Shown one piece after another: positions 1 through 9,045 of a DNA stretch of 64,000 nucleotides. The DNA comes from Streptomyces sp. yr375 (GTDB taxonomy: Bacteria > Actinomycetota > Actinomycetes > Streptomycetales > Streptomycetaceae): NCBI RefSeq assembly GCF_900110755.1, contig NZ_FOFF01000003.1:124001-188000 (forward strand), given 5' to 3'. Positions within the stretch are counted from its first letter, which is position 1. Each line of letters opens with the position of its first letter. Both the position numbers and the translations under genes were made by a program. The notes below the pieces were generated by a model, which worked only from the letters and a program-made list of their open reading frames with translations, had not been told where the DNA came from and ran no database searches.

Positions 1-52
1 CGGCTGCGTGCCGCACCGTGAAGATGCCGTCACTGCGGCAGGATGTCGACTC

Positions 53-886
53 ATGAGAATCCTCATCAGCGCCGACATGGAAGGCGCCACCGGTGTCACC
101 TGGCCGGCCGACGTGCTGCCGGGGGCCCCGCAGTGGGAGCGGTGCCGGTCGATGTTCACCTCGGACGTCAACGCCGCCGTGCTGGGCTTCTTCGACGGCG
201 GGGCGGACGAGGTCCTGGTCAACGAGGCCCACTCGACCATGCGCAACCTGCTCCTGGAGCAGCTCGACGAGCGGGTGGAGATGCTCACCGGTCGGCACAA
301 GTCCCTCTCCATGGTGGAGGGCGTCCAGCACGGTGACGTCGACGGCATCGCGTTCGTCGGCTACCACGCGGGCGCGGGCATGGAGGGCGTCCTCGCCCAC
401 ACCTACCTCGCCAACTCCGTCACCGGCGTCTGGCTGAACGACGTACGGGCCAGTGAGGGCCTGCTCAACGCGCACGTCGTCGCCGAGTACGGCGTGCCGG
501 TCGTCCTGGTCACCGGCGACGACGTGGCCTGCGAGGACGCGCTCGGGTACGCGCCCGAGGCGCTGAAGGTCGCGGTCAAGGACCACATCTCGCGGTACGC
601 GGCCGTGTGCCGTACGCCGGCCCGCACCGCCGCCGACATCCGGGCGGCGGCGAAGGCGGCGGCCGGGCTGGCGGTCCGTCAGGAACCGCTGGACGGTGGG
701 CCGTTCACGGTCGCCGTCGAGTTCGACGCCGAGCATCTCGCGATGGCCGCCACCGTCGTGCCGGGCGTCGCCCGCATCGGCGAGCGGAAGATCGCCTACA
801 CCAGCGCCACCATGTACGAGGGCATCCGCACCTTCAAGGCGGTCACCACGATCGTTGCGGCCGCGATCGAGGAGCAGTATGGCTGA
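53..886 (+). CDS. M55 family D-aminopeptidase (DppA-like)
   Basis: Zinc aminopeptidase of the DppA family, which releases D-amino acids from short peptides, especially cell-wall-derived D-Ala peptides. Seen: N-terminal SADMEGATGV, which carries the family's Asp and Glu metal ligands, then NEAHS near residue 59 and GYHAG near residue 105, which supply His ligands. At 277 aa the length is normal for the family. I start at ATG 53, two bases after an AGGA-containing stretch, rather than at position 8, because the family begins directly at the beta-strand before the SADMEG motif. It heads a run of four same-strand peptidase genes. A dipeptide transporter could lie upstream of the window edge; that is inference. 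Confidence 0.88.
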   Translation: MRILISADMEGATGVTWPADVLPGAPQWERCRSMFTSDVNAAVLGFFDGGADEVLVNEAHSTMRNLLLEQLDERVEMLTGRHKSLSMVEGVQHGDVDGIAFVGYHAGAGMEGVLAHTYLANSVTGVWLNDVRASEGLLNAHVVAEYGVPVVLVTGDDVACEDALGYAPEALKVAVKDHISRYAAVCRTPARTAADIRAAAKAAAGLAVRQEPLDGGPFTVAVEFDAEHLAMAATVVPGVARIGERKIAYTSATMYEGIRTFKAVTTIVAAAIEEQYG

Positions 887-942
887 GCAGCAGGGAAACG
901 GGTGCAGGTACGAGTACGGGTACGGGCGGGAGGTGGAGCGGC

Positions 943-2265
943 GTGGTTGACGCGCAGGCGCGGGACGAGGTCGTCCGGTTCACGTCCGATCTCATCCGCG
1001 TCGACACCACCAACCGGGGCGGCGGGGACTGCCGGGAGCGGCCCGCCGCCGAGTACGCGGCCGGGCTGCTCGCGGAGGCGGGCATCGAGCCGACGCTGCT
1101 CGAACGCACCCCGGGGCGCACCAACGTCGTCGCCCGCATCGAGGGCGCCGATCCGGCGGCGGACGCGCTGCTCGTCCACGGCCACCTGGACGTCGTCCCC
1201 GCCGAGGCCGCCGACTGGAGCGTGCACCCGTTCTCCGGGGAGGTGCGCGACGGGGTGGTGTGGGGGCGTGGGGCCGTCGACATGAAGAACATGGACGCGA
1301 TGATCCTGGCCGTGCTGCGGCTCTGGGCCCGGCAGGGCGTGCGGCCCCGGCGCGACCTCGTCATCGCCTTCACCGCCGACGAGGAGGCCAGCGCCGAGGA
1401 CGGCTCCGGGTTCCTCGCCGACCGCCATCCGGGACTGTTCGAGGGCTGCACCGAGGCCGTCGGCGAATCGGGCGCGTTCACCTTCCACGACGGCACCGGA
1501 CGCGAGATCTACCCCATCGCCGCCGGCGAGCGCGGCACCGGCTGGCTGAAGCTGACCGCGCGCGGGCGCGCCGGCCACGGCTCCAAGGTCAACCGGGAGA
1601 ACGCGGTGACCCGGCTGGCCGCGGCCGTCACCCGCATCGGCGAGCACGCCTGGCCGCTCCGGGTCACCCCGACCGTCCGCGCCGCCCTCACCGAACTCGC
1701 CGCGCTGTACGGCATCGAGACCGACCTGCACGACGTGGCCGGCCCGCACGACGTGGACGGCCTGCTGGAGAAGCTCGGCCCGGCCGCCGCCCTCGTCGAG
1801 GCGACCGTCCGCAACAGCGCCAACCCGACGATGCTGGACGCCGGTTACAAGGTGAACGTGATCCCGGGCGAGGCCGTCGCGTTCGTCGACGGCCGGTATC
1901 TCGCGGGCTGCGAGGACGAGTTCCGGGCGACCCTCGACGAACTCACCGGCCCCGACGTCGACTGGGAGTTCCAGCACCGCGAAGTCGCCCTCCAGGCACC
2001 CGTCGACGCGCCGCTGTTCGCCCGGATGCGCGCCGCCGTCGAGGAGTTCGCGCCCGAGGGGCACGTGGTGCCGTACTGCATGTCCGGTGGCACGGACGCC
2101 AAGCAGTTCTCGCGGCTCGGCATCACCGGCTACGGCTTCGCACCGCTGAAGCTCCCGATCGGCTTCGACTACCAGACACTGTTCCACGGGGTCGACGAAC
2201 GGGTCCCGGTCGAGGCGCTGCACTTCGGCGTCCACGTCCTCGACCGGTTCCTGCGGACGGCCTAG
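943..2265 (+). CDS. M20/M25/M40 family metallopeptidase (ArgE/DapE-type)
   Basis: Cytosolic dinuclear zinc peptidase or deacylase. Seen: HGHLDVVP (metal His and Asp) near residue 84, GRGAVDMKN (bridging Asp) near residue 109, DEEAS (catalytic Glu and metal Glu), GHGSK in the dimerisation domain and SGGTDAKQF near the C terminus. The frame is open far upstream, but only GTG 943 has a good GGGAGG ribosome binding site at normal spacing and gives the usual short N terminus before the RVDTTN region. Length 440 aa is typical. Lies between the D-aminopeptidase and the S9 peptidase in the same transcription direction, so peptide degradation is the likeliest role. Exact substrate unknown. Confidence 0.85.
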   Translation: MVDAQARDEVVRFTSDLIRVDTTNRGGGDCRERPAAEYAAGLLAEAGIEPTLLERTPGRTNVVARIEGADPAADALLVHGHLDVVPAEAADWSVHPFSGEVRDGVVWGRGAVDMKNMDAMILAVLRLWARQGVRPRRDLVIAFTADEEASAEDGSGFLADRHPGLFEGCTEAVGESGAFTFHDGTGREIYPIAAGERGTGWLKLTARGRAGHGSKVNRENAVTRLAAAVTRIGEHAWPLRVTPTVRAALTELAALYGIETDLHDVAGPHDVDGLLEKLGPAAALVEATVRNSANPTMLDAGYKVNVIPGEAVAFVDGRYLAGCEDEFRATLDELTGPDVDWEFQHREVALQAPVDAPLFARMRAAVEEFAPEGHVVPYCMSGGTDAKQFSRLGITGYGFAPLKLPIGFDYQTLFHGVDERVPVEALHFGVHVLDRFLRTA

Positions 2266-2294
2266 ACGAGCAAGCGGAGAAGGCGGAGAAGAAC

Positions 2295-4295
2295 GTGCAG
2301 ATCCTGCCGTACGGTTCCTGGCCCTCGCCCATCGACGCGACCCTCGCGGCGACGCACGACGGGCGACCCGAGTACGTCGGTTTCGTCGGCGACGAGGTGT
2401 GGTGGACGGCGCCCCGGCCCACCGAGAACGGCCGCCGCACCCTCGTCCGGCGACGCGCGGACGGCACGGAGGAGTCCGTCCTGCCCGCGCCCTGGAACGT
2501 GCGCAGCCGGGTCGTCGAGTACGGCGGACAGCCCTGGGCCGGCACCGTGTACGAGGGGCAACTCCTCGTGGTGTTCGTCCACTTCGCCGACCAGCGGCTC
2601 TACGCCTACGAGCCCGGCGGCGAGCCGCGCCCGCTCACTCCCGTGTCCCGCGTCGGCGGTGGACTGCGCTGGGTGGAACCGCAGTTGCTGCCCGACCGGG
2701 GTGAAGTGTGGTGCGTACTGGAGGAGTTCACCGGCGACGGCCCCACCGACGTGCGCCGCGTCCTGGCCGCCGTACCGCTGGACGGCTCCGCCGCCCACGA
2801 CCGCGCCGCCGTCCGCGAACTCACCGACGACCACCGCCGGTTCCTCACCGGAGCCCGCCTCTCACCCGACGGCCACCGGGCCGCCTGGCTGGTCTGGGAC
2901 CATCCGCGGATGCCGTGGGAGGGGACGGAGGTCGTCGTCGCCGACATCACGCCCGACGGCACCCTGAGCGCCGCCCGGGTCGTGGCCGGCGGGCCGGGGG
3001 AGTCGATCGCACAGGTCGACTGGCTGCGGTCGGCGGTCGACGAAGGACAGTCGTCGTCCGGTGACTGTCTACTGTATGCAAGCGACCGTAGTGGCTGGTG
3101 GAATCTCTACCGTGACCACGAGCCCGTCTGTCCCCGCGAGGAGGAGTTCGGCGGGGCGCTGTGGAAGCTCGGGCAGCGGTGGTTCGTGCCGTTGGAGAGC
3201 GGGCTCGTCGGGGTCGTGCACGGGCGGGGGGCCACCGCGCTCGGGATCCTCGATCCGGAGACCGGTGAGCTCGTCGACGCGGCGGGGCCGTGGACGGAGT
3301 TCGCGTCGACCCTCGCCGTGCACGGCGATCGTGTCGTCGCCGTCGCGGCCAGTCCGCGCAGCGCGTACGAGGTGGTGGAGCTGGACGCCCGGACCGGCCG
3401 GGCCCGGGTGATCGGCGCCGCGCACGACGACGCCGTGGACCCGGCCCACTACCCCGAGCCCCGGATCCGCACCTTCGCCGGGCCCGACGGCCGGGACATC
3501 CACGCGCACGTCTATCCGCCCCACCACCCCGGCGTCGTCGCCCCCGGCCACGAACTGCCGCCGTACGTCATCTGGGCGCACGGCGGGCCCACCGACCGGG
3601 CCCCGCTCGTGCTGGACCTGGAGATCGCCTACTTCACCTCGCGGGGCATCGGGGTCGCCGAGGTCGACTACGGCGGGTCGACCGGGTACGGGCGGGAGTA
3701 CCGGGAGCGGCTGCGCGAGCAGTGGGGCGTGGTCGACGTCGAGGACTGCGCGGCCGTCGCCCTCGCCCTGGCCGACGAGGGCACCGCCGACCGCGACCGG
3801 CTGGCGATCCGCGGCGGCAGCGCGGGCGGCTGGACCGCGGCCGCCTCGCTGACCGGCACCGACGTCTACGCCTGCGGCACGATCAGCTACCCCGTGCTGG
3901 ACCTGGTGGGCTGGGCGACGGGGGAGACCCACGACTTCGAGTCGCGCTACCTGGACAGCCTCGTCGGACCTCTCGCGCAGGTGCCCGCCCGGTACGCGCA
4001 GCGCTCGCCCGTCGAGCACGCCGACCGGATCACCGCGCCGTTCCTGCTGCTCCAGGGCCTGGACGACGTGATCTGCCCGCCCGCCCAGTGCGAGCGGTTC
4101 CTGGCCCGGCTCAACCGACGCGCCCGGCCCGCGGGGCCGCCCGTGCCGTACGCGTACCTCGCGTTCGAAGGGGAGGGGCACGGGTTCCGGCAGGCGGCGA
4201 CGATGGTGCGCGCCCTGGAGGCCGAGCTGTCGCTGTACGCTCAGGTGTTCGGGCTGCGTCCGCCCGGAATCCCCAGGTTGGAGCTCGTACGGTGA
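2295..4295 (+). CDS. S9 family prolyl oligopeptidase-like serine peptidase
   Basis: Beta-propeller plus alpha/beta-hydrolase peptidase acting on short peptides. The N-terminal half (about residues 1-400) carries WD-like propeller repeats with VQILPYGSWPSPI at the start. The C-terminal hydrolase domain shows WAHGGPTD (oxyanion region), the nucleophile elbow GGSAGG near residue 514, LDDVICP with the catalytic Asp and GEGHGF with the catalytic His. Starts at GTG 2295 after GGAGAAG, 29 bp past the M20 stop. At 666 aa it matches dipeptidyl-peptidase or acylaminoacyl-peptidase relatives. No signal peptide, so cytosolic. The stop overlaps the next start (GTGA), indicating translational coupling. Confidence 0.87.
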   Translation: MQILPYGSWPSPIDATLAATHDGRPEYVGFVGDEVWWTAPRPTENGRRTLVRRRADGTEESVLPAPWNVRSRVVEYGGQPWAGTVYEGQLLVVFVHFADQRLYAYEPGGEPRPLTPVSRVGGGLRWVEPQLLPDRGEVWCVLEEFTGDGPTDVRRVLAAVPLDGSAAHDRAAVRELTDDHRRFLTGARLSPDGHRAAWLVWDHPRMPWEGTEVVVADITPDGTLSAARVVAGGPGESIAQVDWLRSAVDEGQSSSGDCLLYASDRSGWWNLYRDHEPVCPREEEFGGALWKLGQRWFVPLESGLVGVVHGRGATALGILDPETGELVDAAGPWTEFASTLAVHGDRVVAVAASPRSAYEVVELDARTGRARVIGAAHDDAVDPAHYPEPRIRTFAGPDGRDIHAHVYPPHHPGVVAPGHELPPYVIWAHGGPTDRAPLVLDLEIAYFTSRGIGVAEVDYGGSTGYGREYRERLREQWGVVDVEDCAAVALALADEGTADRDRLAIRGGSAGGWTAAASLTGTDVYACGTISYPVLDLVGWATGETHDFESRYLDSLVGPLAQVPARYAQRSPVEHADRITAPFLLLQGLDDVICPPAQCERFLARLNRRARPAGPPVPYAYLAFEGEGHGFRQAATMVRALEAELSLYAQVFGLRPPGIPRLELVR

Positions 4296-5239
4296 CGGCG
4301 ACGGAGACGGTGTCGGTGACGGAACTGGTGCGGCCGGCGCGGCTGGCCCCCGGCGCCCGGGTCGCGGTCGTCGCGCCCAGCGGGCCCGTGGCGGAGGAGC
4401 GGCTGCAGGCCGGTCTCGACCTGCTGCGCGGCTGGGACCTCGACCCGGTGGTCGCACCCCACGTGCTGGACCGGGACACCCGGCTGCCCCACCTCGCGGG
4501 CACCGACGCCGACCGGGCCGCCGACCTCCAGCGGGCCTGGTGCGACCCGCGCGTCGACGCCGTCCTGTGCGCACGCGGTGGTTACGGCGCGCAGCGCGTC
4601 GTCGACCTGCTCGACTGGGACGCGATGCGGGCGGCCGGGCCGAAGGTGTTCGTCGGCTTCAGCGACAGCACGACCCTGCACGAGGCGTTCGCCGTCCGCC
4701 TCGGCCTGGTCACGCTGTACGGGCCGGTGGCGGCGGGCATCGACTTCATCAAGAACACCCGGGCGCAGGACCATCTCAGGGCCACCCTGTTCGCCCCGGA
4801 GACCGTCCGCACGCTCACCTCCACCGGCACGCCCATCGCACCGGGCCGGGCGCGGGGCGTCACCCTGGGCGGCTGCCTGACGCTGCTGGCCACCGGCTAC
4901 GGCACCCCGCACACCCGCGCCGGCGCGCGCGGCGGGCTGCTGCTGATCGAGGACGTGGGGGAGCGGCCGTACAGCGTCGACCGGGCCCTGACCCAGCTTC
5001 TGCGCACCGGCTGGCTGGACGGCGTCGCGGGCGTCGCGCTCGGCTCCTGGGACCGCTGCGGCCCCTACGAGGAGCTGCGCCCGGTCCTCGTCGACCGGCT
5101 CGGCGGCCTCGGCGTCCCCGTCGTCGAGGAACTCGGGTTCGGGCACTGCGAGGGCGCGTTGACCGTGCCCTTCGGCCTGGGCGCCGTACTCGACGCGGAC
5201 GAGGGCACGCTCACCCTCGACGCGCCCGCCCTGCGCTGA
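4292..5239 (+). CDS. S66 family LD-carboxypeptidase / MccF-like peptidase
   Basis: Serine peptidase with the S66 Ser-Glu-His triad. Family members cut L,D bonds in murein tetrapeptides or inactivate microcin C-like peptidyl-nucleotides. Seen: VVAPSGPV at the N terminus, CARGGYGAQRVVDLLD, GFSDST with the nucleophile Ser near residue 129, LLIEDVGERPY with the catalytic Glu, and GFGHCEGALTVPFG with the His near the end. Length 315 aa is usual. GTG 4292 overlaps the S9 stop by four bases. Together with the M55 enzyme it points to recycling or detoxification of peptides containing D-amino acids. I cannot tell murein recycling from peptide-antibiotic immunity by sequence. Confidence 0.88.
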   Translation: MTATETVSVTELVRPARLAPGARVAVVAPSGPVAEERLQAGLDLLRGWDLDPVVAPHVLDRDTRLPHLAGTDADRAADLQRAWCDPRVDAVLCARGGYGAQRVVDLLDWDAMRAAGPKVFVGFSDSTTLHEAFAVRLGLVTLYGPVAAGIDFIKNTRAQDHLRATLFAPETVRTLTSTGTPIAPGRARGVTLGGCLTLLATGYGTPHTRAGARGGLLLIEDVGERPYSVDRALTQLLRTGWLDGVAGVALGSWDRCGPYEELRPVLVDRLGGLGVPVVEELGFGHCEGALTVPFGLGAVLDADEGTLTLDAPALR

Positions 5240-5286
5240 CGCCGTCCCGCCGTGCGTGACGGCGGCCGCGGGCTCACCCTGGTGGT

Positions 5287-5547
5287 ATGAGCCGGAAGAC
5301 CTCGAAGACCGCCGAGCGCGGCGGGAGACACGGCAGCAGGAACCCGGCGCTGACGCCCGGCCGGATCGCCGTCCTGGTGCTCGCCGTCCTCGCCCTGATC
5401 TTCGTCTTCCAGAACACCCGCGCCACGAAGATCCGGCTGCTGATCCCCGAGGTGACGGTGCCGCTGTGGACGGCGCTGCTCGCCATGGGCATCATCGGCG
5501 CGCTGTGCGGCGCGTACTTCGCCTATTCCCGGACCCGGCGGCGCTGA
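5287..5547 (+). CDS. Small LapA-domain (DUF1049-type) membrane protein
   Basis: 86-residue predicted inner-membrane protein. A basic N terminus (MSRKTSKTAERGG) is followed by a hydrophobic helix (residues about 29-45), the LapA signature FVFQNTRATKIRLLIPEVTVP and a second helix with a basic tail. This matches the lipopolysaccharide-assembly-protein-A-like domain widely found in bacteria, here without any LPS context. No clear Shine-Dalgarno precedes ATG 5287. It sits 47 bp after the LD-carboxypeptidase and 20 bp before the GNAT gene, so it may be cotranscribed. Function unknown. Confidence 0.75.
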   Translation: MSRKTSKTAERGGRHGSRNPALTPGRIAVLVLAVLALIFVFQNTRATKIRLLIPEVTVPLWTALLAMGIIGALCGAYFAYSRTRRR

Positions 5548-5567
5548 CCTCGTCGTACGCTGGCTCG

Positions 5568-6113
5568 ATGCCGCACACCGCATCCCGCTACCTCGCCGAG
5601 GGCCCCCGCGTGGGGCTGCGCCACTTCACCTACGAGGACGGGCCGGAGTTCACCGCCCGGGCGCGGGAGAGCAAGGACCTGCACCATCCGTGGCTGGCCC
5701 CGCCGGCCACCGCCGACGCGTACACGGCCTACGCGAGCCGGCTGATACGGGACCCGTCGAAGGCCGGTTTCCTCGTGTGCACCCGGGAGGACGGGGCCGT
5801 CGCCGGGTTCATCAACATCAACAACATCGTCGAGGGCGCCTTCCAGTGCGGTGCGCTCGGCTACGGCGCTTTCGCGCACGCGGCCGGGCGCGGACTGATG
5901 CGCGAGGCGCTCGACCTCGTGGTGGGGTACGCCTTCGGGCCGCTGCGGCTGCACCGGCTGGAGATCAACGTGCAGCCCGGCAACACCGCCTCGATCGCCC
6001 TCGCCCGGGCCTGCGGCTTCCGCCTGGAGGGCTTCTCCCCGAAGATGATCTACATCGACGGGGAGTGGCGCGACCACGAGCGGTGGGCGATCACCGCCGA
6101 GCTGCGGGCTTGA
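5568..6113 (+). CDS. GNAT family N-acetyltransferase (RimJ/RimL-like)
   Basis: 181-residue acetyltransferase likely transferring acetyl from acetyl-CoA to an amine, often a protein N terminus in this subfamily. Seen: the start LRHFTYEDGPEF, GAVAGFININN, the acetyl-CoA loop around GYGAFAHAAGRGLMREAL, LHRLEINVQPGNTASIALARACGF and the closing GFRLEG segment, all characteristic of RimJ/RimL. ATG 5568 is the only start before the conserved N terminus. The 3' end overlaps the convergent DUF6204 gene by 23 bp. Substrate not predictable. Confidence 0.85.
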   Translation: MPHTASRYLAEGPRVGLRHFTYEDGPEFTARARESKDLHHPWLAPPATADAYTAYASRLIRDPSKAGFLVCTREDGAVAGFININNIVEGAFQCGALGYGAFAHAAGRGLMREALDLVVGYAFGPLRLHRLEINVQPGNTASIALARACGFRLEGFSPKMIYIDGEWRDHERWAITAELRA

Positions 6114-6438
6114 AGTTGATCTTCATGGTGTCGAGGTCCGTGACCGTCGACCGCAGGCCGACGAAGCCGTGGCCGAGCCCGCGCAACGTCGTCTCGGCGC
6201 GCTCCTCGGCGAGCGCGCCCGCCATCTCCTCGCCGTCGGCCGCGTCCGACACCACCACGTACCGCATCGAGAAGTGCTTCAGCGGCGACGGCTCGTAGGA
6301 CAGCGTGCCCTCCTCGGTGAACCGCATGCTGGTCAGCCCGTGGTCGGCGGCCTCGGCGAGCAGCCGGGCCCGGCCCTCCTCGGTGAGACCGTCCCACGTG
6401 CCGCGGACGATGACCCGGTAGGTGTGCTGCTCGCTCAC
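6091..6438 (-). CDS. DUF6204-like conserved protein
   Basis: 115-residue protein with a GTG start. I recognise the pattern HTYRVIVRGTWDGLTEEGRARLLAEA...TEEGTLSYEPSPLKHFSMRYVVV as the Streptomyces DUF6204 family, which has no known function. No signal peptide or membrane segment. The fold suggested by alternating strands and helices is a small ferredoxin-like domain, but this is inference. Convergent with and overlapping the GNAT gene at the 3' end. Family assignment is from memory of related sequences and not checked. Confidence 0.6.
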   Translation of the reverse strand: MSEQHTYRVIVRGTWDGLTEEGRARLLAEAADHGLTSMRFTEEGTLSYEPSPLKHFSMRYVVVSDAADGEEMAGALAEERAETTLRGLGHGFVGLRSTVTDLDTMKINFKPAARR

Positions 6439-6551
6439 TGTCGCTCCGTCGCTTTCGTCGCGGGGGGTGCCGGCCGTCGAACGCCGACGCCCGACTCTAC
6501 GGTCGCGAAGCCGCCCCGCATACGGAATTTCGTCCCGCCCCGGACCCTCCC

Positions 6552-6902
6552 CTACCGCCCGCGCCGGTCCGCGTACTCGTACACCGCGCCGTCCGGGTGC
6601 CGGACGATCAGGTTGCGGCCCACCGGTGTCGGCACCGGGCCGGCGAGGACGTCCGCGCCCAGTTCGGTGACGGTCTTGTACACCTCGTCCACGTCCGTGA
6701 CGGCGATCGTCGCGGCCACCTTGCGCAGCACCTCCAACTCGGCCGGCGGACCGCTCATCAGCAGGAAGCAGCCGACCGCCGCAACCTGCACCCCGCCCCG
6801 CTCGAAGCGGAGCGCGTCGGCGCCCGCCAGACGTTCGTAGAAGGAGACCGAGGCCTCCAGGTCGTCGACACAGACACGCAGCGTTGCTCCCAGAATGTCC
6901 AT
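6552..6902 (-). CDS. VOC (glyoxalase/bleomycin-resistance) family protein
   Basis: 116-residue single-module VOC protein. Seen: the opening ILGATLRVCVDDLEASVSFYERLAG, typical of the first beta-alpha-beta-beta unit, and closing NLIVRHPDGAVYEY, the usual metal-ligand strand with Glu. Such proteins bind metal or sequester small toxic molecules, or catalyse isomerisations; the exact role cannot be read here. Start at ATG 6902 follows the divergent 210-bp region shared with transketolase. A long open frame extends upstream on this strand, but it is antisense to transketolase and is only a GC shadow. Confidence 0.78.
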   Translation of the reverse strand: MDILGATLRVCVDDLEASVSFYERLAGADALRFERGGVQVAAVGCFLLMSGPPAELEVLRKVAATIAVTDVDEVYKTVTELGADVLAGPVPTPVGRNLIVRHPDGAVYEYADRRGR

Positions 6903-7112
6903 ACGGACGAGCCTAGTTGGTGCGCGGCCCCGTGGAGTGAGGCGTCCGTGACGTCGGGTACCCGTCGGCCACAGACCGCAACGACCAGCAGTGGTCGCAG
7001 GCCGGAGGCACTGGCGCAGGTTTGGCGGGCGGTGCCGGGGGGACGCGGAGAGCCGCGTACGTCGCCGTCTCTCAGGGGCCTGGGGTTCGCCTAGAAGGGG
7101 ATCAGGAGCACT

Positions 7113-8987
7113 ATGGACACCGTCGAACTCGCTCGACCTACTGAACTCGCCGAACTCGGACAGCAGTTGAGGGTGGACAGTGTGCGGGCCGCCGCTGCTG
7201 CGGGGTCCGGGCATCCGACGTCCTCGATGTCGGCCGCTGATCTGGTGGCCGTGCTGTTCGCCCACCACCTCCGGTACGACTTCGACCGGCCCGCCCACCC
7301 CGGCAACGACCGCTTCGTCCTCTCCAAGGGGCATGCCTCGCCGCTGCTCTACGCCGCCTACAAGGCGGCCGGAGCCGTCGACGACGCGGAACTCCTCACC
7401 TTCCGCAAGCTCGGGAGCCGGCTCGAAGGGCATCCCACCCCGCGGCGGCTGCCGTGGGTCGAGACGGCCACCGGGTCGCTCGGGCAGGGGCTGCCGGTGG
7501 GCGTCGGCATCGCGCTGGCCGGCAAGCGGCTGGACCACGTCGGGTACCGGGTGTGGGTGCTGTGCGGGGACAGCGAGCTCGCCGAGGGCTCGGTGTGGGA
7601 GGCCGCCGAGCACGCGGGCCACGAGCACCTGGACAACCTCACCGCGATCGTCGACGTCAACCGGCTCGGCCAGCGCGGCCCCACCCGGCACGGCCACGAC
7701 CTCGCCGCCTACGCCCGCCGCTTCCAGGCCTTCGGCTGGCACACGGTGGAGATCGACGGGCACGACGTGGCCGCCGTCGACCGCGCGTACGGCGAGGCCA
7801 GCTCCACCAAGGGGCAGCCCACGGTGATCCTCGCCCGCACCCTCAAGGGCAGGGGCGTCGAGTCCGTCGAGAACCGCGAGGGCCTGCACGGCAAGCCGCT
7901 GCCGGACGCGGACGAGGCGATCGAGGAGCTCGGCGGCATCCGTGACCTGCGGATCCGGGTGCACGAGCCGATCGACGCCCGCATGCTGCACTCCGTCCCC
8001 ACCGGCCACCTCGACCTGCCCCGCTGGGAGAAGGGCGACCCCGAAGAGGGCGTGGCGACCCGGGACGCCTACGGCCAGGCCCTCGCCGCGCTCGGCACCG
8101 CCCGCGGGGACGTCGTCGCCCCCGACGGCGAGGTGAGCGACTCCACCCGCGCCGAGATCTTCGCCAAGGAGCACCCCGACCGCTTCTTCGAGTGCTACAT
8201 CGCCGAACAGCAGCTCGTCGCCGCCGCGGTCGGTCTCGCCTCCCGCGGCTGGGTGCCGTACGCCTCCACGTTCGCGGCGTTCCTGACCCGGGCCCACGAC
8301 TTCGTCCGGATGGCCGCGGTCAGCGGCGTTGGCATCAACCTGGTCGGGTCGCACGCCGGGGTCGCCATCGGGCCGGACGGGCCCTCGCAGATGGGCCTGG
8401 AGGACCTGGCGATGTTCCGGGCCGTGCACGGCTCGACCGTGCTGTACCCCTGCGACGCCAACCAGACCGCCCGGCTCGTCACCGCCATGGCCGGCCTGGA
8501 CGGCGTCCGCTACCTGCGCACCTCGCGCGGCGCCGGACCGGTGCTCTACGGGCCCGACGAGGAGTTCCCCGTCGGCGGCAGCAAGGTGCTGCGCTCCACC
8601 GACCGGGACCGGCTGACGATCGTCGCGGCCGGCGTCACCGTGCCCGAGGCGCTGACGGCCGCCGACGCGCTCGACGGCGAGGGCATCGCCGTCCGCGTCG
8701 TCGACCTGTACTCGGTCAAACCCGTCGACCGGGCCACGCTGCGGCGGGCCGCCGTCGAGACCGGCCTGCTGCTGACCGTCGAGGACCACCACGAGCAGGG
8801 CGGCCTCGGGGACGCCGTCCTCGACGCCTTCCTCGACGGGCGGCCGGTGCCCCGGCTGGTGCGCCTCGCCGTCGAGGCGATGCCCGGCTCGGCGAGCCCG
8901 GCCGAGCAACTGCGCGCCGCGGGCATCGACGCCGAGTCGATCGCCGCGTCCGCCCGGCTGCTCGTGGAGCAGGGGATCGTGCCGTGA
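7113..8987 (+). CDS. tkt: Transketolase (single-chain)
   Basis: Thiamine-diphosphate enzyme of the pentose phosphate pathway. Seen: SGHPTSSMSAADLVAVLF near the N terminus, SKGHASPLLYAA, GSLGQGLPVGVGIALA, the ThDP motif GDSELAEG...NRLGQ near residue 160, then the pyrimidine-binding domain with AEQQLVAAAVGLA and a C-terminal domain from about residue 490. At 624 aa it resembles the shorter human-type transketolases rather than the roughly 700-aa housekeeping actinobacterial form, so this is likely a second, accessory copy. Ribosome binding site AGGAG lies before ATG 7113. Followed by a hairpin terminator and an orphan gas-vesicle gene. I infer this is a conserved Streptomyces neighbourhood. Confidence 0.9.
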   Translation: MDTVELARPTELAELGQQLRVDSVRAAAAAGSGHPTSSMSAADLVAVLFAHHLRYDFDRPAHPGNDRFVLSKGHASPLLYAAYKAAGAVDDAELLTFRKLGSRLEGHPTPRRLPWVETATGSLGQGLPVGVGIALAGKRLDHVGYRVWVLCGDSELAEGSVWEAAEHAGHEHLDNLTAIVDVNRLGQRGPTRHGHDLAAYARRFQAFGWHTVEIDGHDVAAVDRAYGEASSTKGQPTVILARTLKGRGVESVENREGLHGKPLPDADEAIEELGGIRDLRIRVHEPIDARMLHSVPTGHLDLPRWEKGDPEEGVATRDAYGQALAALGTARGDVVAPDGEVSDSTRAEIFAKEHPDRFFECYIAEQQLVAAAVGLASRGWVPYASTFAAFLTRAHDFVRMAAVSGVGINLVGSHAGVAIGPDGPSQMGLEDLAMFRAVHGSTVLYPCDANQTARLVTAMAGLDGVRYLRTSRGAGPVLYGPDEEFPVGGSKVLRSTDRDRLTIVAAGVTVPEALTAADALDGEGIAVRVVDLYSVKPVDRATLRRAAVETGLLLTVEDHHEQGGLGDAVLDAFLDGRPVPRLVRLAVEAMPGSASPAEQLRAAGIDAESIAASARLLVEQGIVP

Positions 8988-8988
8988 G

Positions 8989-9045
8989 CCCGGCCCGCCG
9001 CCCGGCTCGACGCGCTGCGGGATGCCGAGGGCGGCGGCCGGGGGG
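8989..9045 (+). terminator. Hairpin terminator after transketolase
   Basis: The stretch 8989-9003 (CCCGGCCCGCCGCCC) pairs with 9029-9043 (GGGCGGCGGCCGGGG) with one bulged base, starting two bases after the transketolase stop. There is no T-run, as is usual in Streptomyces. Confidence 0.5.

Noticed and set aside
607..942. Upstream extension of the M20 peptidase
   Set aside because: The frame is open but overlaps the M55 gene and lacks conserved sequence or a ribosome binding site; GTG 943 is better supported.
3046..3069. GACAGTC/GACTGTC dyad similar to the shared operator motif
   Set aside because: It lies inside the S9 peptidase coding sequence and lacks the CTGTAGAC core; chance match is likely.
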